From: Roseibium suaedae
Lineage (GTDB): Bacteria > Pseudomonadota > Alphaproteobacteria > Rhizobiales > Stappiaceae
Direction: 5' to 3'
DNA length: 64,000 nt
Assembly: GCF_900142725.1 (NCBI RefSeq)
Contig: NZ_FRBW01000001.1
Coordinates: forward strand, 434,001-498,000
In this document: positions 1-8,396 of the stretch, one piece after another
Layout: the number at the start of each line of letters is the position of its first letter
How positions within the stretch are numbered: position 1 is the stretch's first letter
Notes under the pieces: generated by a model
Seen by the model: the letters and a program-made list of their open reading frames with translations, nothing else
What the model was told of the DNA's origin: nothing
Database searches by the model: none
Position numbers and translations under genes: made by a program

Positions 1-327
1 GCAGATCTCACTCACGTGTTCTTCTTTCTGGAGACCGGTGTTTTGACGCTCCAGTCCGGCCGGGAGGGGACCCCGCTCAGCCAGCAGGATGCCTTGGACC
101 GGATGATCGAACTGCGGGCAACTGCGCTGGTTCTTCTGGAAAAATTGGCGAGCCTTCTGCGCGGCAGGATGGAGGCGTCTTCTGACGAGCTGCCTCTCAC
201 ATGCCTGATGGCTGCAGCAACTTTGCCGGCGGCCCGAGAAATTGCGGGTAAAAATCCGGTCCATTGGGACAAAGCAGCGAATAGCCTTGGTGGCGGGGGT
301 GTTTTTTGGCTTCCGTTCGGGGCATAG
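1..327 (+). CDS. C-terminal end of an unrecognised protein (5' end outside window)
   Basis: An open frame enters from the left edge and stops with TAG at 325-327, giving 108 visible residues. Codon third positions in the first two thirds are mostly G or C, as in neighbouring genes, which favours real coding. The visible part reads as amphipathic helix (a Leu/Ala-rich stretch around residues 35-60) followed by an Ala-rich segment. The last 15 residues (Gly-rich, ending WLPFGA) look less protein-like, so the true end is uncertain. I recognise no family. It lies 64 bp upstream of upp on the same strand. Confidence 0.45.
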   Translation, partial: ADLTHVFFFLETGVLTLQSGREGTPLSQQDALDRMIELRATALVLLEKLASLLRGRMEASSDELPLTCLMAAATLPAAREIAGKNPVHWDKAANSLGGGGVFWLPFGA

Positions 328-391
328 GACGGTAAAACAGATCATCCACTTCCGCCCCGGACAAGGGGCCAGAGCACAAGAGAGGCACATC

Positions 392-1021
392 ATGTCCGGA
401 GCCACTGTCGTCAATCATCCCCTGGTCCAGCACAAGCTGAGCATCATGCGGGACAAGGCAACGTCCACCCAGGGTTTCCGCCGCCTGCTGCGCGAAATCT
501 CGCTGCTCCTTTGCTATGAAGTGACCCGTGACCTGCCGGTGGTCCTGCAGACCATCGAAACTCCGATCTGTGAGATGCAGGCCCCGACGATTGCTGGCAA
601 GAAGCTCGTGTTCGCGTCGGTCCTGCGCGCTGGTAACGGCCTTCTGGAAGGCATGCTGGATCTGGTTCCGTCCGCTCGCGTGGCGCATATCGGTCTTTAT
701 CGCGATCCGGAAACCCTGAAGCCGGTCGAATATTACTTCAAGGCACCGGAAGACCTGAACGAGCGTCTCGTGATCGTCGTTGACCCGATGCTTGCAACCG
801 CGAATTCCGCAATCGCCGCGGTTCAGAAGCTGAAGGATCGCGGTGCGACCAATATCCGGTTCCTGTGCCTGCTGGCCGCTCCCGAAGGCGTTGCCAAGTT
901 CAACGAGTCTCATCCGGACGTACCGGTCTTCACCGCTTCCATCGACGAGAAGCTGAACGACCACGGCTATATCGTCCCGGGTCTCGGTGATGCCGGTGAC
1001 CGGATGTACGGCACGAAATAA
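392..1021 (+). CDS. upp: Uracil phosphoribosyltransferase
   Basis: Cytosolic pyrimidine salvage enzyme converting uracil plus PRPP to UMP and pyrophosphate. The 209-residue length is normal for the family. Visible landmarks are the N-terminal [11 protein letters not shown] segment, the [10 protein letters not shown] uracil/phosphate-binding region near residue 80, the [14 protein letters not shown] loop near residue 130, and a C-terminal [10 protein letters not shown] motif. The ATG at 392 was chosen over an in-frame upstream start because the family's N-terminus begins there and an AGAGG lies about 8 bases upstream. A strong terminator follows directly, so upp ends its transcript. Confidence 0.97.
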   Translation: MSGATVVNHPLVQHKLSIMRDKATSTQGFRRLLREISLLLCYEVTRDLPVVLQTIETPICEMQAPTIAGKKLVFASVLRAGNGLLEGMLDLVPSARVAHIGLYRDPETLKPVEYYFKAPEDLNERLVIVVDPMLATANSAIAAVQKLKDRGATNIRFLCLLAAPEGVAKFNESHPDVPVFTASIDEKLNDHGYIVPGLGDAGDRMYGTK

Positions 1022-1048
1022 GCTCTCGCGGCCATTTCTGACTTTTGA

Positions 1049-1079
1049 TGGCGCCAGACTCCGGTCTGGCGCCATTTTT
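1049..1079 (+). terminator. Rho-independent terminator after upp
   Basis: A perfect 11-bp GC-rich stem (TGGCGCCAGAC pairing with GTCTGGCGCCA around a TCCG loop) is followed by five T residues, 27 bp after the upp stop codon. Confidence 0.92.
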
Positions 1080-1194
1080 GTGGTGACCCTGAATGGTTTG
1101 GAAGACTGGTCCCCTCAACAGGCTCGTCTCTTTCACAGGATGATAAGGGTCCTCTGGTAGAAACCGGGAGATCTGAGGGGGAGAACCTGCGTTC

Positions 1195-1725
1195 ATGTGG
1201 CGTTACGCCATTTTCATTGGCTTCATTCTGGCGCTCGTTCCGCTTGTCCCCCAGTATTTCGGGAACCAGAACGAGGGTGCGGGCGTTATCCGTCCGAAGG
1301 ACGAGCGGTCGCCGGGCGCAAACTCCGGTGAACAATCGGACAGAACGGGCACTGGCCGCCGTCATGTTGTCCAAATGTCGCCTAATGGTGCCTACATGAC
1401 TGAAGCGCGGGTGAATGGACGAACGCTGACAATGCTGATTGACACTGGTGCAAGTGCCGTGGCGCTTCCGGAGCGGGATGCCCGATCTATGGGTATTTTT
1501 GCCCAGCCTTCCGACTTTCGAATTCCCGTGAAAACCGCTAATGGCATTGTCAACGGCGCATCGGCCAACGTGAGGGATCTGGAGCTTGGAGACGTTCGAC
1601 TGAAAGACATTCCGGCCCTTGTGTTGCCGGACAGAGCTCTTTCGACCCCATTGCTGGGCATGTCCGCCCTCAACCGGCTGAGCCGGTTCCATTTTTCCAA
1701 TGACACACTAGTTCTGGTTCAATAG
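1195..1725 (+). CDS. Retropepsin-like aspartic protease (TIGR02281-type), membrane-anchored
   Basis: A 176-residue protein with one N-terminal membrane segment (about residues 4-21), a low-complexity linker to about residue 55, and a clan AA protease domain. The catalytic signature DTGAS is at residues 83-87, preceded by LTMLI as in retropepsins. The single aspartate motif implies an active homodimer. The C-terminal part holds the LLGMSALNRLSRF segment typical of TIGR02281 proteins, a family found in many alphaproteobacteria with poorly defined substrates. The domain should face the periplasm. The ATG has a GAGGGGGAG ribosome site just upstream. It sits alone between upp and the phosphohexomutase. 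Confidence 0.85.
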   Translation: MWRYAIFIGFILALVPLVPQYFGNQNEGAGVIRPKDERSPGANSGEQSDRTGTGRRHVVQMSPNGAYMTEARVNGRTLTMLIDTGASAVALPERDARSMGIFAQPSDFRIPVKTANGIVNGASANVRDLELGDVRLKDIPALVLPDRALSTPLLGMSALNRLSRFHFSNDTLVLVQ

Positions 1726-1796
1726 TATCCCTGCCGTTTCTATGCAGTTCTTTATTGAGTGCAAGTTCACGTCCGGCAGTTCCTGAGGAGTGATAG

Positions 1797-3296
1797 ATGT
1801 TTCCGAAGCCGCAGGCTTTCCTGAAGTCGAATACCTATGCCTATGAATCGCAGCCCATGGTGAAGCCGACGGGCTTCCGCGAGTATGACGCTCGCTGGTT
1901 GTTCGAGAAGGAAATCAACCTGATGGGCATGCAGGCTCTCGGTCTCGGGATCGGGACCTTGATGCATGAGCGCGGCGTGCGGCCGGACATTGTGGTTGGT
2001 CACGACTTCCGCGGCTATTCCGCGTCCATCAAGATGGCTGTGATCAATGGCCTGATGGCTGCCGGCATCAACGTGCATGACATCGGTCTTGCCCTGTCGC
2101 CAATGGCCTATTTCGCGCAGTTCGCGCTGGATGTTCCGGCTGTGGCGATGATCACCGCCTCGCACAATGACAATGGCTGGACCGGCGTGAAGATGGGCAT
2201 CGACCGCCCTCTGACTTTCGGACCGGAAGAAATGGGCCGTCTGAAGGACATCGTCCTGGAAGCCAAGTTCGACGTTCGCGGTGGCGGCAGCTACAAGTAT
2301 GTCGACGGCTTTGCAGAGGTCTATATCAAGGACCTGACCAGCCGCGCCAAGCTCAAGCGCCCGATCAAGGTCGTGGCAGCCTGTGGCAACGGCACGGCCG
2401 GTGCATTTGCTCCGCGCATTCTGGAAATGCTTGGTGCGGAAGTCATTCCGCTCGACGCCGAACTCGATCACACGTTCCCGCGCTACAATCCGAACCCGGA
2501 AGACATGAAGATGCTGCATGCGCTTCGTGACAAGGTTCTGGAAGTTGGCGCAGAAGTCGGTCTCGGCTTTGACGGCGACGGCGACCGCTGCGGCGTGGTG
2601 GACAATGAAGGCGAAGAGATCTTCGCCGACAAGGTTGGCGTCATGCTGGCCCGGGACATTTCCGCGATCTACCCGAACTCCCAGTTCGTGGTCGACGTGA
2701 AGTCCACCGGCCTCTTCAACACCGATCCGGTTCTGAAGGCCAACGGCGCGAAGACCGACTATTTCAAGACCGGCCATTCCTACATCAAGCGCCGGGTGAC
2801 CGAGCTGGGTGCGATTGTCGGCTTTGAAAAGTCCGGCCACTATTTCTTCAACCCGCCGATCGGCCGTGGCTATGACGATGGCGTCGTGTCCGCACTCGCC
2901 ATTCTCGACATGCTGGACCGGAACCCGGACAAGACCATGGCGGACCTGCGCCGGGATCTGCCGAAGACCTGGGGTTCTCCGACCATGTCGCCGCATTGCG
3001 ACGACGAGATCAAGTACGGCATCGTCGACAAGGTGGTCGCCCGGTTCAAGGACATGCAGGCGAAGGGTGAAACCGTCGCCGGATCCAAGATCGTCGATCT
3101 CATCACCGTCAACGGCGTGCGCGTTGTGACGGAAGATGGCACCTGGGGCCTGGTCCGGGCATCGTCCAACAAGCCGGAACTGGTGGTCGTTGTCGAAAGC
3201 CCGGCTTCCGAAGAGCGCCTGCATGCCATGTTCAAGGCAGTGGACGCTGTTCTGCGGGAAAACCCGGAAGTCGGCGAATATAATCAGACGCTGTGA
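1797..3296 (+). CDS. Phosphomannomutase/phosphoglucomutase
   Basis: A 499-residue alpha-D-phosphohexomutase interconverting hexose 1- and 6-phosphates, feeding exopolysaccharide, LPS or GDP-mannose synthesis in the cytosol. The phosphoserine loop TASHNDN is at residues 120-126 (Ser122), and the metal-binding loop GFDGDGDR at 257-264 supplies three Asp ligands. A later sugar-binding region contains GFEKSGHYFF and a C-terminal phosphate-binding loop RASSNKPE. GAGGAG lies 7 bases before the ATG. A terminator follows immediately. Whether it prefers mannose (ManB/NoeK type) or glucose (ExoC type) cannot be told from sequence alone, so no symbol is given. Confidence 0.93.
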   Translation: MFPKPQAFLKSNTYAYESQPMVKPTGFREYDARWLFEKEINLMGMQALGLGIGTLMHERGVRPDIVVGHDFRGYSASIKMAVINGLMAAGINVHDIGLALSPMAYFAQFALDVPAVAMITASHNDNGWTGVKMGIDRPLTFGPEEMGRLKDIVLEAKFDVRGGGSYKYVDGFAEVYIKDLTSRAKLKRPIKVVAACGNGTAGAFAPRILEMLGAEVIPLDAELDHTFPRYNPNPEDMKMLHALRDKVLEVGAEVGLGFDGDGDRCGVVDNEGEEIFADKVGVMLARDISAIYPNSQFVVDVKSTGLFNTDPVLKANGAKTDYFKTGHSYIKRRVTELGAIVGFEKSGHYFFNPPIGRGYDDGVVSALAILDMLDRNPDKTMADLRRDLPKTWGSPTMSPHCDDEIKYGIVDKVVARFKDMQAKGETVAGSKIVDLITVNGVRVVTEDGTWGLVRASSNKPELVVVVESPASEERLHAMFKAVDAVLRENPEVGEYNQTL

Positions 3297-3319
3297 TCTT
3301 TTGATCCATGCTGTAGATT

Positions 3320-3348
3320 GGGCGGCGCATGCTTGCGCCGCCCTTTTT
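3320..3348 (+). terminator. Rho-independent terminator after phosphohexomutase
   Basis: A 10-bp stem GGGCGGCGCA/TGCGCCGCCC with a TGCT loop is followed by TTTTT, 23 bp beyond the stop codon. Confidence 0.92.
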
Positions 3349-3413
3349 GTATCTTAACAAGGGCGGCGTTTTTCAGCCGTGCATGAGACGCTTGGGGCAA
3401 GGAAGAGACAAAG

Positions 3414-4412
3414 ATGATCCGGGAATTCGACCGGCTTGAAGACGGTACCGTCGTTGAGGAAATCACCCTGAAGAAGGGCGCGCTGGAAGCCAGGGTTCTG
3501 ACTTTCGGCGCAATCATCCGGGACCTGATCTTTGACGGCAAGTCCAGGATCCTTGGGTTCGAAAGCCTGGAAGGCTATCTCAAGTACGGCCCCTATTACG
3601 GTGCTGTTCCGGGCCGTTGTGCGAACCGGATTGCCAATGGCCGGTTCGAGCTGGAGGGAGAGACCATTCAGCTTGCACTGAACCCGAACAGCAAGCATCA
3701 TCTCCATGGTGGACCGAACGGGTTTGCCCGGCGGATCTGGACGATCGAGCAGCACGACAAGGCCAGTGTTCTCCTGAAATACGTCTCCGATGACGGGGAG
3801 GAGGGCTATCCGGGCCGTTGTGAGGTTCTTTGCCGTTACACACTCACTGGATCTGGCGCCTTGCGGGTGAAATTCACGGCCACCACGGACAAGGTGACGC
3901 CGGTCAATCTGACCCAGCACGCCTATTTCAATCTCGATGGTGAGGGGGACATTCTGGACCACACGCTCGAGATTGCCGCCGAGACCTATCTGCCCGTCGA
4001 TGCGGAATTGATCCCGACCGGTGAAATCCGCAACGTGGCCTGGACGCCCTATGATTTCCGGGAAGGGCGCAAGATCCGCCGGAAGGCTGGGGAAGAGGGC
4101 GTGGTCTATGATCACAATTTCTGCCTCAGTGATGCGCCGCGCGAGGACGTGGCCTTTGCCGCGGCGCTCGAAGACAGCCAGGGGGAATGCCGGATGGAGG
4201 TCTGGACCACCGAGCCAGGTGTTCAGCTCTATGATGCGCAAGGGGTGAATGTTCCCGTTCCCGGTCTCGGAGGCCAGACCTACGGCGCCTTCGCGGGCCT
4301 CTGTCTTGAGACCCAGCGCTGGCCGGACAGTGTGAACCGCAGCAATTTCACGCCCGTTCTGCTGCATCCGGGTGAGACTTATAGCCATGTCACGGAGTTC
4401 CGGTTCTCCTGA
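3414..4412 (+). CDS. galM: Aldose 1-epimerase (galactose mutarotase)
   Basis: A 332-residue beta-sandwich mutarotase interconverting alpha and beta anomers of aldoses. Family landmarks are GRCANRIANGRF beginning at residue 67, HHLHGG near residue 95 (catalytic His base region), NLTQHAYFNL with His169 as the general acid candidate, and CLETQRWPDS with Glu299 as the general base. The protein is of normal length with no break. The next gene starts 27 bp after its stop with no terminator, so galM and the histone-deacetylase-family gene are probably co-transcribed. Confidence 0.93.
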   Translation: MIREFDRLEDGTVVEEITLKKGALEARVLTFGAIIRDLIFDGKSRILGFESLEGYLKYGPYYGAVPGRCANRIANGRFELEGETIQLALNPNSKHHLHGGPNGFARRIWTIEQHDKASVLLKYVSDDGEEGYPGRCEVLCRYTLTGSGALRVKFTATTDKVTPVNLTQHAYFNLDGEGDILDHTLEIAAETYLPVDAELIPTGEIRNVAWTPYDFREGRKIRRKAGEEGVVYDHNFCLSDAPREDVAFAAALEDSQGECRMEVWTTEPGVQLYDAQGVNVPVPGLGGQTYGAFAGLCLETQRWPDSVNRSNFTPVLLHPGETYSHVTEFRFS

Positions 4413-4439
4413 CGGACTTGAAAGAAAGGCTGCCCGCTC

Positions 4440-5477
4440 ATGAAGACGGTGTTTTCGCCGGTCGAACTCAAGCATGCGCCGAAGAACGAGATTGCTGACG
4501 GTCAGCTTCGGCCGGCCGTCGAAATCCCGTCGCGGGCGGAAATCGTGCTTCGTACGGTTCAGGAGCGGGCGCTTGGCGAGGTGGTCGAGCCCCTCGATTT
4601 CGGTTCGCAGCCGTTGCACCGTATTCATGCCGCCGACTATCTGGCGTTCATGGAAAGTTTCTGGGACAGGTGGATCGCCGAAGGCCGGACGGCGGAAGAG
4701 GCCTTTCCCTATGTCTGGCCCATCCGGAGCCTAAGGGCTGATCCTGTGCCGGAGCATATCGATGGATTGCTCGGGCGCTATTCCATGGATGCGGGCACGC
4801 CAATCGGTCCTTTCACCTTTGAAGCTGCCAAGGCCTCGGCCAATGCTGCGCTGACGGCAGCTCAACTGGTCAAGGATGGAGGAGAAGGTTCTGCTTTCGC
4901 TCTTTGCCGTCCTCCCGGGCATCACTGCGGCAAGGATTTCTTCGGCGGATATTGTTTCCTGAACAATGCAGCGATTGCTGCCCAGTGGCTGCTGGATCAG
5001 GGCGCGCACAGGATTGCGATCCTCGACGTCGATTATCATCACGGCAATGGCACGCAGGCGATTTTCTACGACCGTCCGGACGTGCTGTTCCTGTCGCTTC
5101 ATGCGGATCCCCGGCATGAGTATCCGCATTTTCTCGGTCATGAGGATGAAACCGGTGAGAAGGCGGGAACAGGCTTTACGCGCAATTGGCCCCTGCCGCT
5201 TGGGACAGGCTGGGAAACCTATTCGGAGGCATTGGAAGAGGCCTGCCGCTGGCTCCATGTCTACAAGCCGGACTATCTTCTGGTGTCTCTCGGCATGGAT
5301 TGTTACCGGGAGGATCCGATTTCGAAATTCCGCTTCAACAGCGAAGACTTCACGTCGCTCGGGCAGCGTCTCAAGCGGCTTGGCCTGCCGATCGTCTTTC
5401 TCATGGAGGGCGGCTACGCGGTCGATGCCTTGGGCACGAATTGCGTCAATGTTCTGGACGGCTTCAAGCGCGCCTAA
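4440..5477 (+). CDS. Histone deacetylase superfamily amidohydrolase (acetylpolyamine amidohydrolase-like)
   Basis: A 345-residue class II HDAC-fold zinc hydrolase. RPPGHH at 157-162 carries the tandem active-site His pair. DVDYHHGNGTQ begins at 196, with Asp198 and His200 as zinc ligands. Asp287 in SLGMDCY is the third zinc ligand, and EGGY near residue 325 supplies the transition-state Tyr. The long N-terminal extension before RPPGHH resembles bacterial acetylpolyamine amidohydrolases rather than lysine deacetylases. The substrate is likely an N-acetylated polyamine or similar amide (inference). It lies downstream of galM in the same direction, and a hairpin follows. Confidence 0.88.
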   Translation: MKTVFSPVELKHAPKNEIADGQLRPAVEIPSRAEIVLRTVQERALGEVVEPLDFGSQPLHRIHAADYLAFMESFWDRWIAEGRTAEEAFPYVWPIRSLRADPVPEHIDGLLGRYSMDAGTPIGPFTFEAAKASANAALTAAQLVKDGGEGSAFALCRPPGHHCGKDFFGGYCFLNNAAIAAQWLLDQGAHRIAILDVDYHHGNGTQAIFYDRPDVLFLSLHADPRHEYPHFLGHEDETGEKAGTGFTRNWPLPLGTGWETYSEALEEACRWLHVYKPDYLLVSLGMDCYREDPISKFRFNSEDFTSLGQRLKRLGLPIVFLMEGGYAVDALGTNCVNVLDGFKRA

Positions 5478-5495
5478 GCGGGGACTTCCGATCGT

Positions 5496-5520
5496 CTGTC
5501 CCGGCAAAGAGCCGGGACAG
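5496..5520. terminator. Hairpin between convergent genes (likely bidirectional terminator)
   Basis: A perfect 10-bp stem CTGTCCCGGC/GCCGGGACAG with an AAAGA loop lies between the HDAC-family gene and the convergent HAD gene. It is followed by TATTTAAAA on the plus strand. The T-run is weak, so termination efficiency is uncertain. Confidence 0.6.
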
Positions 5521-5540
5521 TATTTAAAACAAACCCAGGA

Positions 5541-6158
5541 TCAGACCGGCAGCCCGAGTTTCTTGAGCTCTTCACGCAGCTTGTCCGGGTGCTGGAAATG
5601 GACGGCATGCATACCCGCTGCGCGGGCTGCGTCGACGTTCTTCGGGGAATCGTCGATGAAGACACAAGTTCCGGCGTCCAGTCCGTTCCGCTCCAGCAGA
5701 ACCTCATAGATGCGCAGGTCCGGCTTCAGGAGACGCTCGTCAGCGGAGACGACGATGTCCCGGAACGATGTCTTCAGGAAGGGGAACCGGGTCTGGGCCT
5801 CGGTGAATTTCTCGGAGGAGAAATTGGTGATCGCATAAAGCGGTGTTTGCGCGGCCTTGAGTTCTTCAAGGATTGCGACCGTTCCGGCAATCTCACCCGG
5901 CACCATGTCGTGCCAGCGGTCGCGGTAGGCTGTGATCAGGTCGCGCTTTTCCGGATATTCCGCGACCAGAAGCTCCACGGCCTCATCCCAGCTGCGGCCC
6001 CGGTCCTGCTCGAGGTTCCAGTCGTAGCTGCAGATTTCGGTGAGGAAATGCGCACGCTCTGCCGCGTCAGGAAGCAGGTGCTGATAGAGATGGTTCGGGT
6101 CCCACTCGATCAGGACATTGCCGATGTCAAAGACGACGGTGGTTGCTTTTGCGGTCAT
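5541..6158 (-). CDS. HAD-IA family hydrolase (YihX-like phosphatase)
   Basis: A 205-residue cytosolic phosphatase of the haloacid dehalogenase superfamily. Motif I is VFDIGNVLIEWD with the nucleophile Asp11; Gly-Asn replaces the second acidic residue of the usual DxD, as in the YihX branch. Motif II is AITNFSS, motif III KPDLRIYE and motif IV CVFIDDSPKN. YihX hydrolyses alpha-glucose 1-phosphate, so a small sugar or organic phosphate is a reasonable substrate (inference). The ATG at 6158 is preferred because upstream in-frame sequence is not protein-like and the family starts there. It is divergent from the PhnD-like gene. Confidence 0.87.
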   Translation of the reverse strand: MTAKATTVVFDIGNVLIEWDPNHLYQHLLPDAAERAHFLTEICSYDWNLEQDRGRSWDEAVELLVAEYPEKRDLITAYRDRWHDMVPGEIAGTVAILEELKAAQTPLYAITNFSSEKFTEAQTRFPFLKTSFRDIVVSADERLLKPDLRIYEVLLERNGLDAGTCVFIDDSPKNVDAARAAGMHAVHFQHPDKLREELKKLGLPV

Positions 6159-6273
6159 GGGGTCCCCAAATGTTGCGGCTGAATGTGCCGCATGAAATAG
6201 GCAGGTCAAACTGGTAAATTCAGGTGAGCGACTCGCTCCGGATGGAAGGAAGCCTATCTGAAATGGCAGAAAA

Positions 6274-7194
6274 ATGGTCGTGAGAATTCTTGGCATCCTG
6301 ACCTGCGTCTGCACTCTGCTGGTGTCGGGCCTGACCAGTTCCGCGTCAGCGCAATCGTTCTCACGGTTCAAGTTTGGCGTCGCCGTTGGAACGGATGAAG
6401 AGATCCGCGAGCGGATCGAGCCCTTCAGGCTGTATCTGGAAGAGGTTCTGGACAGGCCGGTTGATCTGTTTCTCATTCCGACCCTGGACGAACTGACCGC
6501 CGCCCTCGTCAATGGCGACGTGGATTATGCAGTGCTGTCCGGCTCTGCCTATGGGGCAGCTTCTGCCTTTTGCGGCTGCGTGGAGCCGCTGGTCAGCGCA
6601 AGACCTGACGTGGGCAACGGGCGCTATCATGCGGTTGTGATTTCCCGGCGCCCGCTGACCATGGCGGATCTCGCAGGCAAGCGGCTGGCCGTTCAGGACA
6701 GCGGTTCCACGACAGGCTATCGGATACCGCTCGCCAATCTTGAGAAGCAGGGGATCAATGTCAGGGAGCATTTCCGCACGCTGCTTCGCGTTGAAACCGG
6801 CGTCGACGGATTGCTGGCCGTCATGGATGGCCGTGCCGATGCCAGCCTTGGCTGGTCGACCCTGACTGGCAGTCCGCAAACCGGTTACACGGCCGGCACG
6901 CTCAATGACTATTTCCTCAGCGGCGCGAGAGGGCTCGACAAGCTCACGGTCGCCTGGACGTCTGCGCCTTTGCCCTATGATGCGCATGCGGTGAGAGTAA
7001 ATCTGCCGGATGATCTCAAGACGCGGCTGAAGGACGGGCTGTTGCAGCTTCTGGGCCAGGCTCCGGATGTCTATCTGGCCATCGAGCCTGACTTGCCGGG
7101 CGGGTTCCTGAGCGTGAAGGAAGCCGATTATGATGCCTTCAAGGCGACGTTTGGTGAGGACGCCCGGAAGGTTCTCGAGCGCCCTCAGCCATAG
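6274..7194 (+). CDS. Phosphate/phosphonate-type periplasmic binding protein (PhnD family), orphan
   Basis: A 306-residue PhnD/TauA-like solute-binding protein. A Sec signal peptide ends in ASA-Q near residue 26. The mature part starts with a beta strand (FKFGVAVGTD) and has the family's features: a LAGKRLAVQDSGSTTGY ligand-loop segment and the DYAVLSGSAYG hinge strand. No ABC permease or ATPase is adjacent: the flanks are a HAD gene on one side and ackA, converging, on the other. It may serve a distant transporter or act as a sensor input. No strong ribosome site is visible 5-12 bases before the ATG, and the GTG two codons later is an alternative start. Confidence 0.8.
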   Translation: MVVRILGILTCVCTLLVSGLTSSASAQSFSRFKFGVAVGTDEEIRERIEPFRLYLEEVLDRPVDLFLIPTLDELTAALVNGDVDYAVLSGSAYGAASAFCGCVEPLVSARPDVGNGRYHAVVISRRPLTMADLAGKRLAVQDSGSTTGYRIPLANLEKQGINVREHFRTLLRVETGVDGLLAVMDGRADASLGWSTLTGSPQTGYTAGTLNDYFLSGARGLDKLTVAWTSAPLPYDAHAVRVNLPDDLKTRLKDGLLQLLGQAPDVYLAIEPDLPGGFLSVKEADYDAFKATFGEDARKVLERPQP

Positions 7195-7215
7195 AGGAGT
7201 TTAAGGGTCCGAACC

Positions 7216-8391
7216 CTAAGCCGGTAACAGCGAAAACGTGTGCCGGCGGATCATTTCTTCCTCATTTGTCGGCACCACCAGGATCTTGACCCCGGACGTG
7301 TCCTTGGAAATGACCGCTTCAGCCGCTGCATTCCGGGCTGCGTCGATTTCCATGCCCAGCCAGTCCTGATTGGCACAGACCTCGGACCGCACGAGGGCTG
7401 AATGCTCTCCAATGCCGCCGGTAAAGACGACTGCATCCAGGCCGCCCAGGACAGCGGCCATAGCGCCGATTTCCCTGCGGATGCGGAAGACAAAATAGTC
7501 GATGGCCTTGCGGGCCTCTGCGCTGCGGCTCTCAGACAAGGCCCGCATGTCGGAGCTGATCCCCGAGAGCCCGAGCAGACCGGACTTCTTGTAGAGAAGA
7601 TCCGAGATTTCGGCCCCGGTCATGCCCTTGGTCGCCAGGAGATAGAGAACGACGCCCGGGTCCAGCTGACCGGTTCGTGTGCCCATCGGCAATCCATCCA
7701 GGGCGGTGAAGCCCATGGTGGAGTCGATGCTTTGCCCTGCCTGCAGGGCGCACATGGAGGCGCCGTTGCCCAGGTGGGCGACGATCACCCGTCCCTTGGA
7801 GAGTTCCGGATGCCGGTCCGCAAGATGGGAGGCGATATATTCGTAGGACAGCCCGTGGAAGCCGTAGCGCCGGACACCTTCGTCATAAAGCTCCCTGGGA
7901 AGCGCGAAGGTGTCGTTGACCCAAGGGTGGTCCCGGTGAAAGGCGGTGTCGAAACAGGCCACCTGAAAGGCCTCCGGGAAGGCCTGCCGGGCGGCAAGAA
8001 TGCCCGCCACATTGTGCGGCTGGTGCAAAGGCGCAAGCGGGATCAGGGCTTCCAGATCACGGATCACGCTGTCATCAACCGCAACAGGTGCCACGAAAGA
8101 GTGTCCGCCATGGACCACCCGATGGCCGACCGCGTCCACCTTGAGGTCGCCGCACGTTGCGCTGATGGCAGCCAGAACCGCCTGCAGGGCATGGCGGTGA
8201 TCCTGGCCCTCTGTTGCAGACAGAGCTTCATCCCGCTTCTGGCCGGACTTGATCACCTTCAGTTCAATCCTCGGACTTGTGCCGAGGCCTGACACTTGTC
8301 CGTGCAGCCTTTCGCAGGACCCGTCATAGAGCGTGAACTTGATGGAGGAGGAGCCGCAGTTGAGAACTAGCGTTGTGATGCCTTGGCTCAT
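7216..8391 (-). CDS. ackA: Acetate kinase
   Basis: A 391-residue ASKHA-fold kinase making acetyl phosphate from acetate and ATP, reversibly. Landmarks: LNCGSSS near residue 10 (Asn11), RVVHGG at 91 (Arg91), DTAFH at 148 (catalytic Asp148), GTRTG around Arg239, and GGIGEH near the C-terminus. The ATG at 8391 has GGAG 8 bases upstream; an alternative GTG at 8400 overlaps the upstream stop as GTGA. Either way the gene is translationally coupled to the MaoC-phosphotransacetylase gene, and together they form the acyl-CoA, acyl phosphate, acid pathway. Confidence 0.95.
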   Translation of the reverse strand: MSQGITTLVLNCGSSSIKFTLYDGSCERLHGQVSGLGTSPRIELKVIKSGQKRDEALSATEGQDHRHALQAVLAAISATCGDLKVDAVGHRVVHGGHSFVAPVAVDDSVIRDLEALIPLAPLHQPHNVAGILAARQAFPEAFQVACFDTAFHRDHPWVNDTFALPRELYDEGVRRYGFHGLSYEYIASHLADRHPELSKGRVIVAHLGNGASMCALQAGQSIDSTMGFTALDGLPMGTRTGQLDPGVVLYLLATKGMTGAEISDLLYKKSGLLGLSGISSDMRALSESRSAEARKAIDYFVFRIRREIGAMAAVLGGLDAVVFTGGIGEHSALVRSEVCANQDWLGMEIDAARNAAAEAVISKDTSGVKILVVPTNEEEMIRRHTFSLLPA

Positions 8392-8396
8392 GCAGG

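Noticed and set aside
1767..3224. 485-codon minus-strand frame
   Set aside because: Shadow of the phosphohexomutase, which has its full set of motifs on the plus strand.
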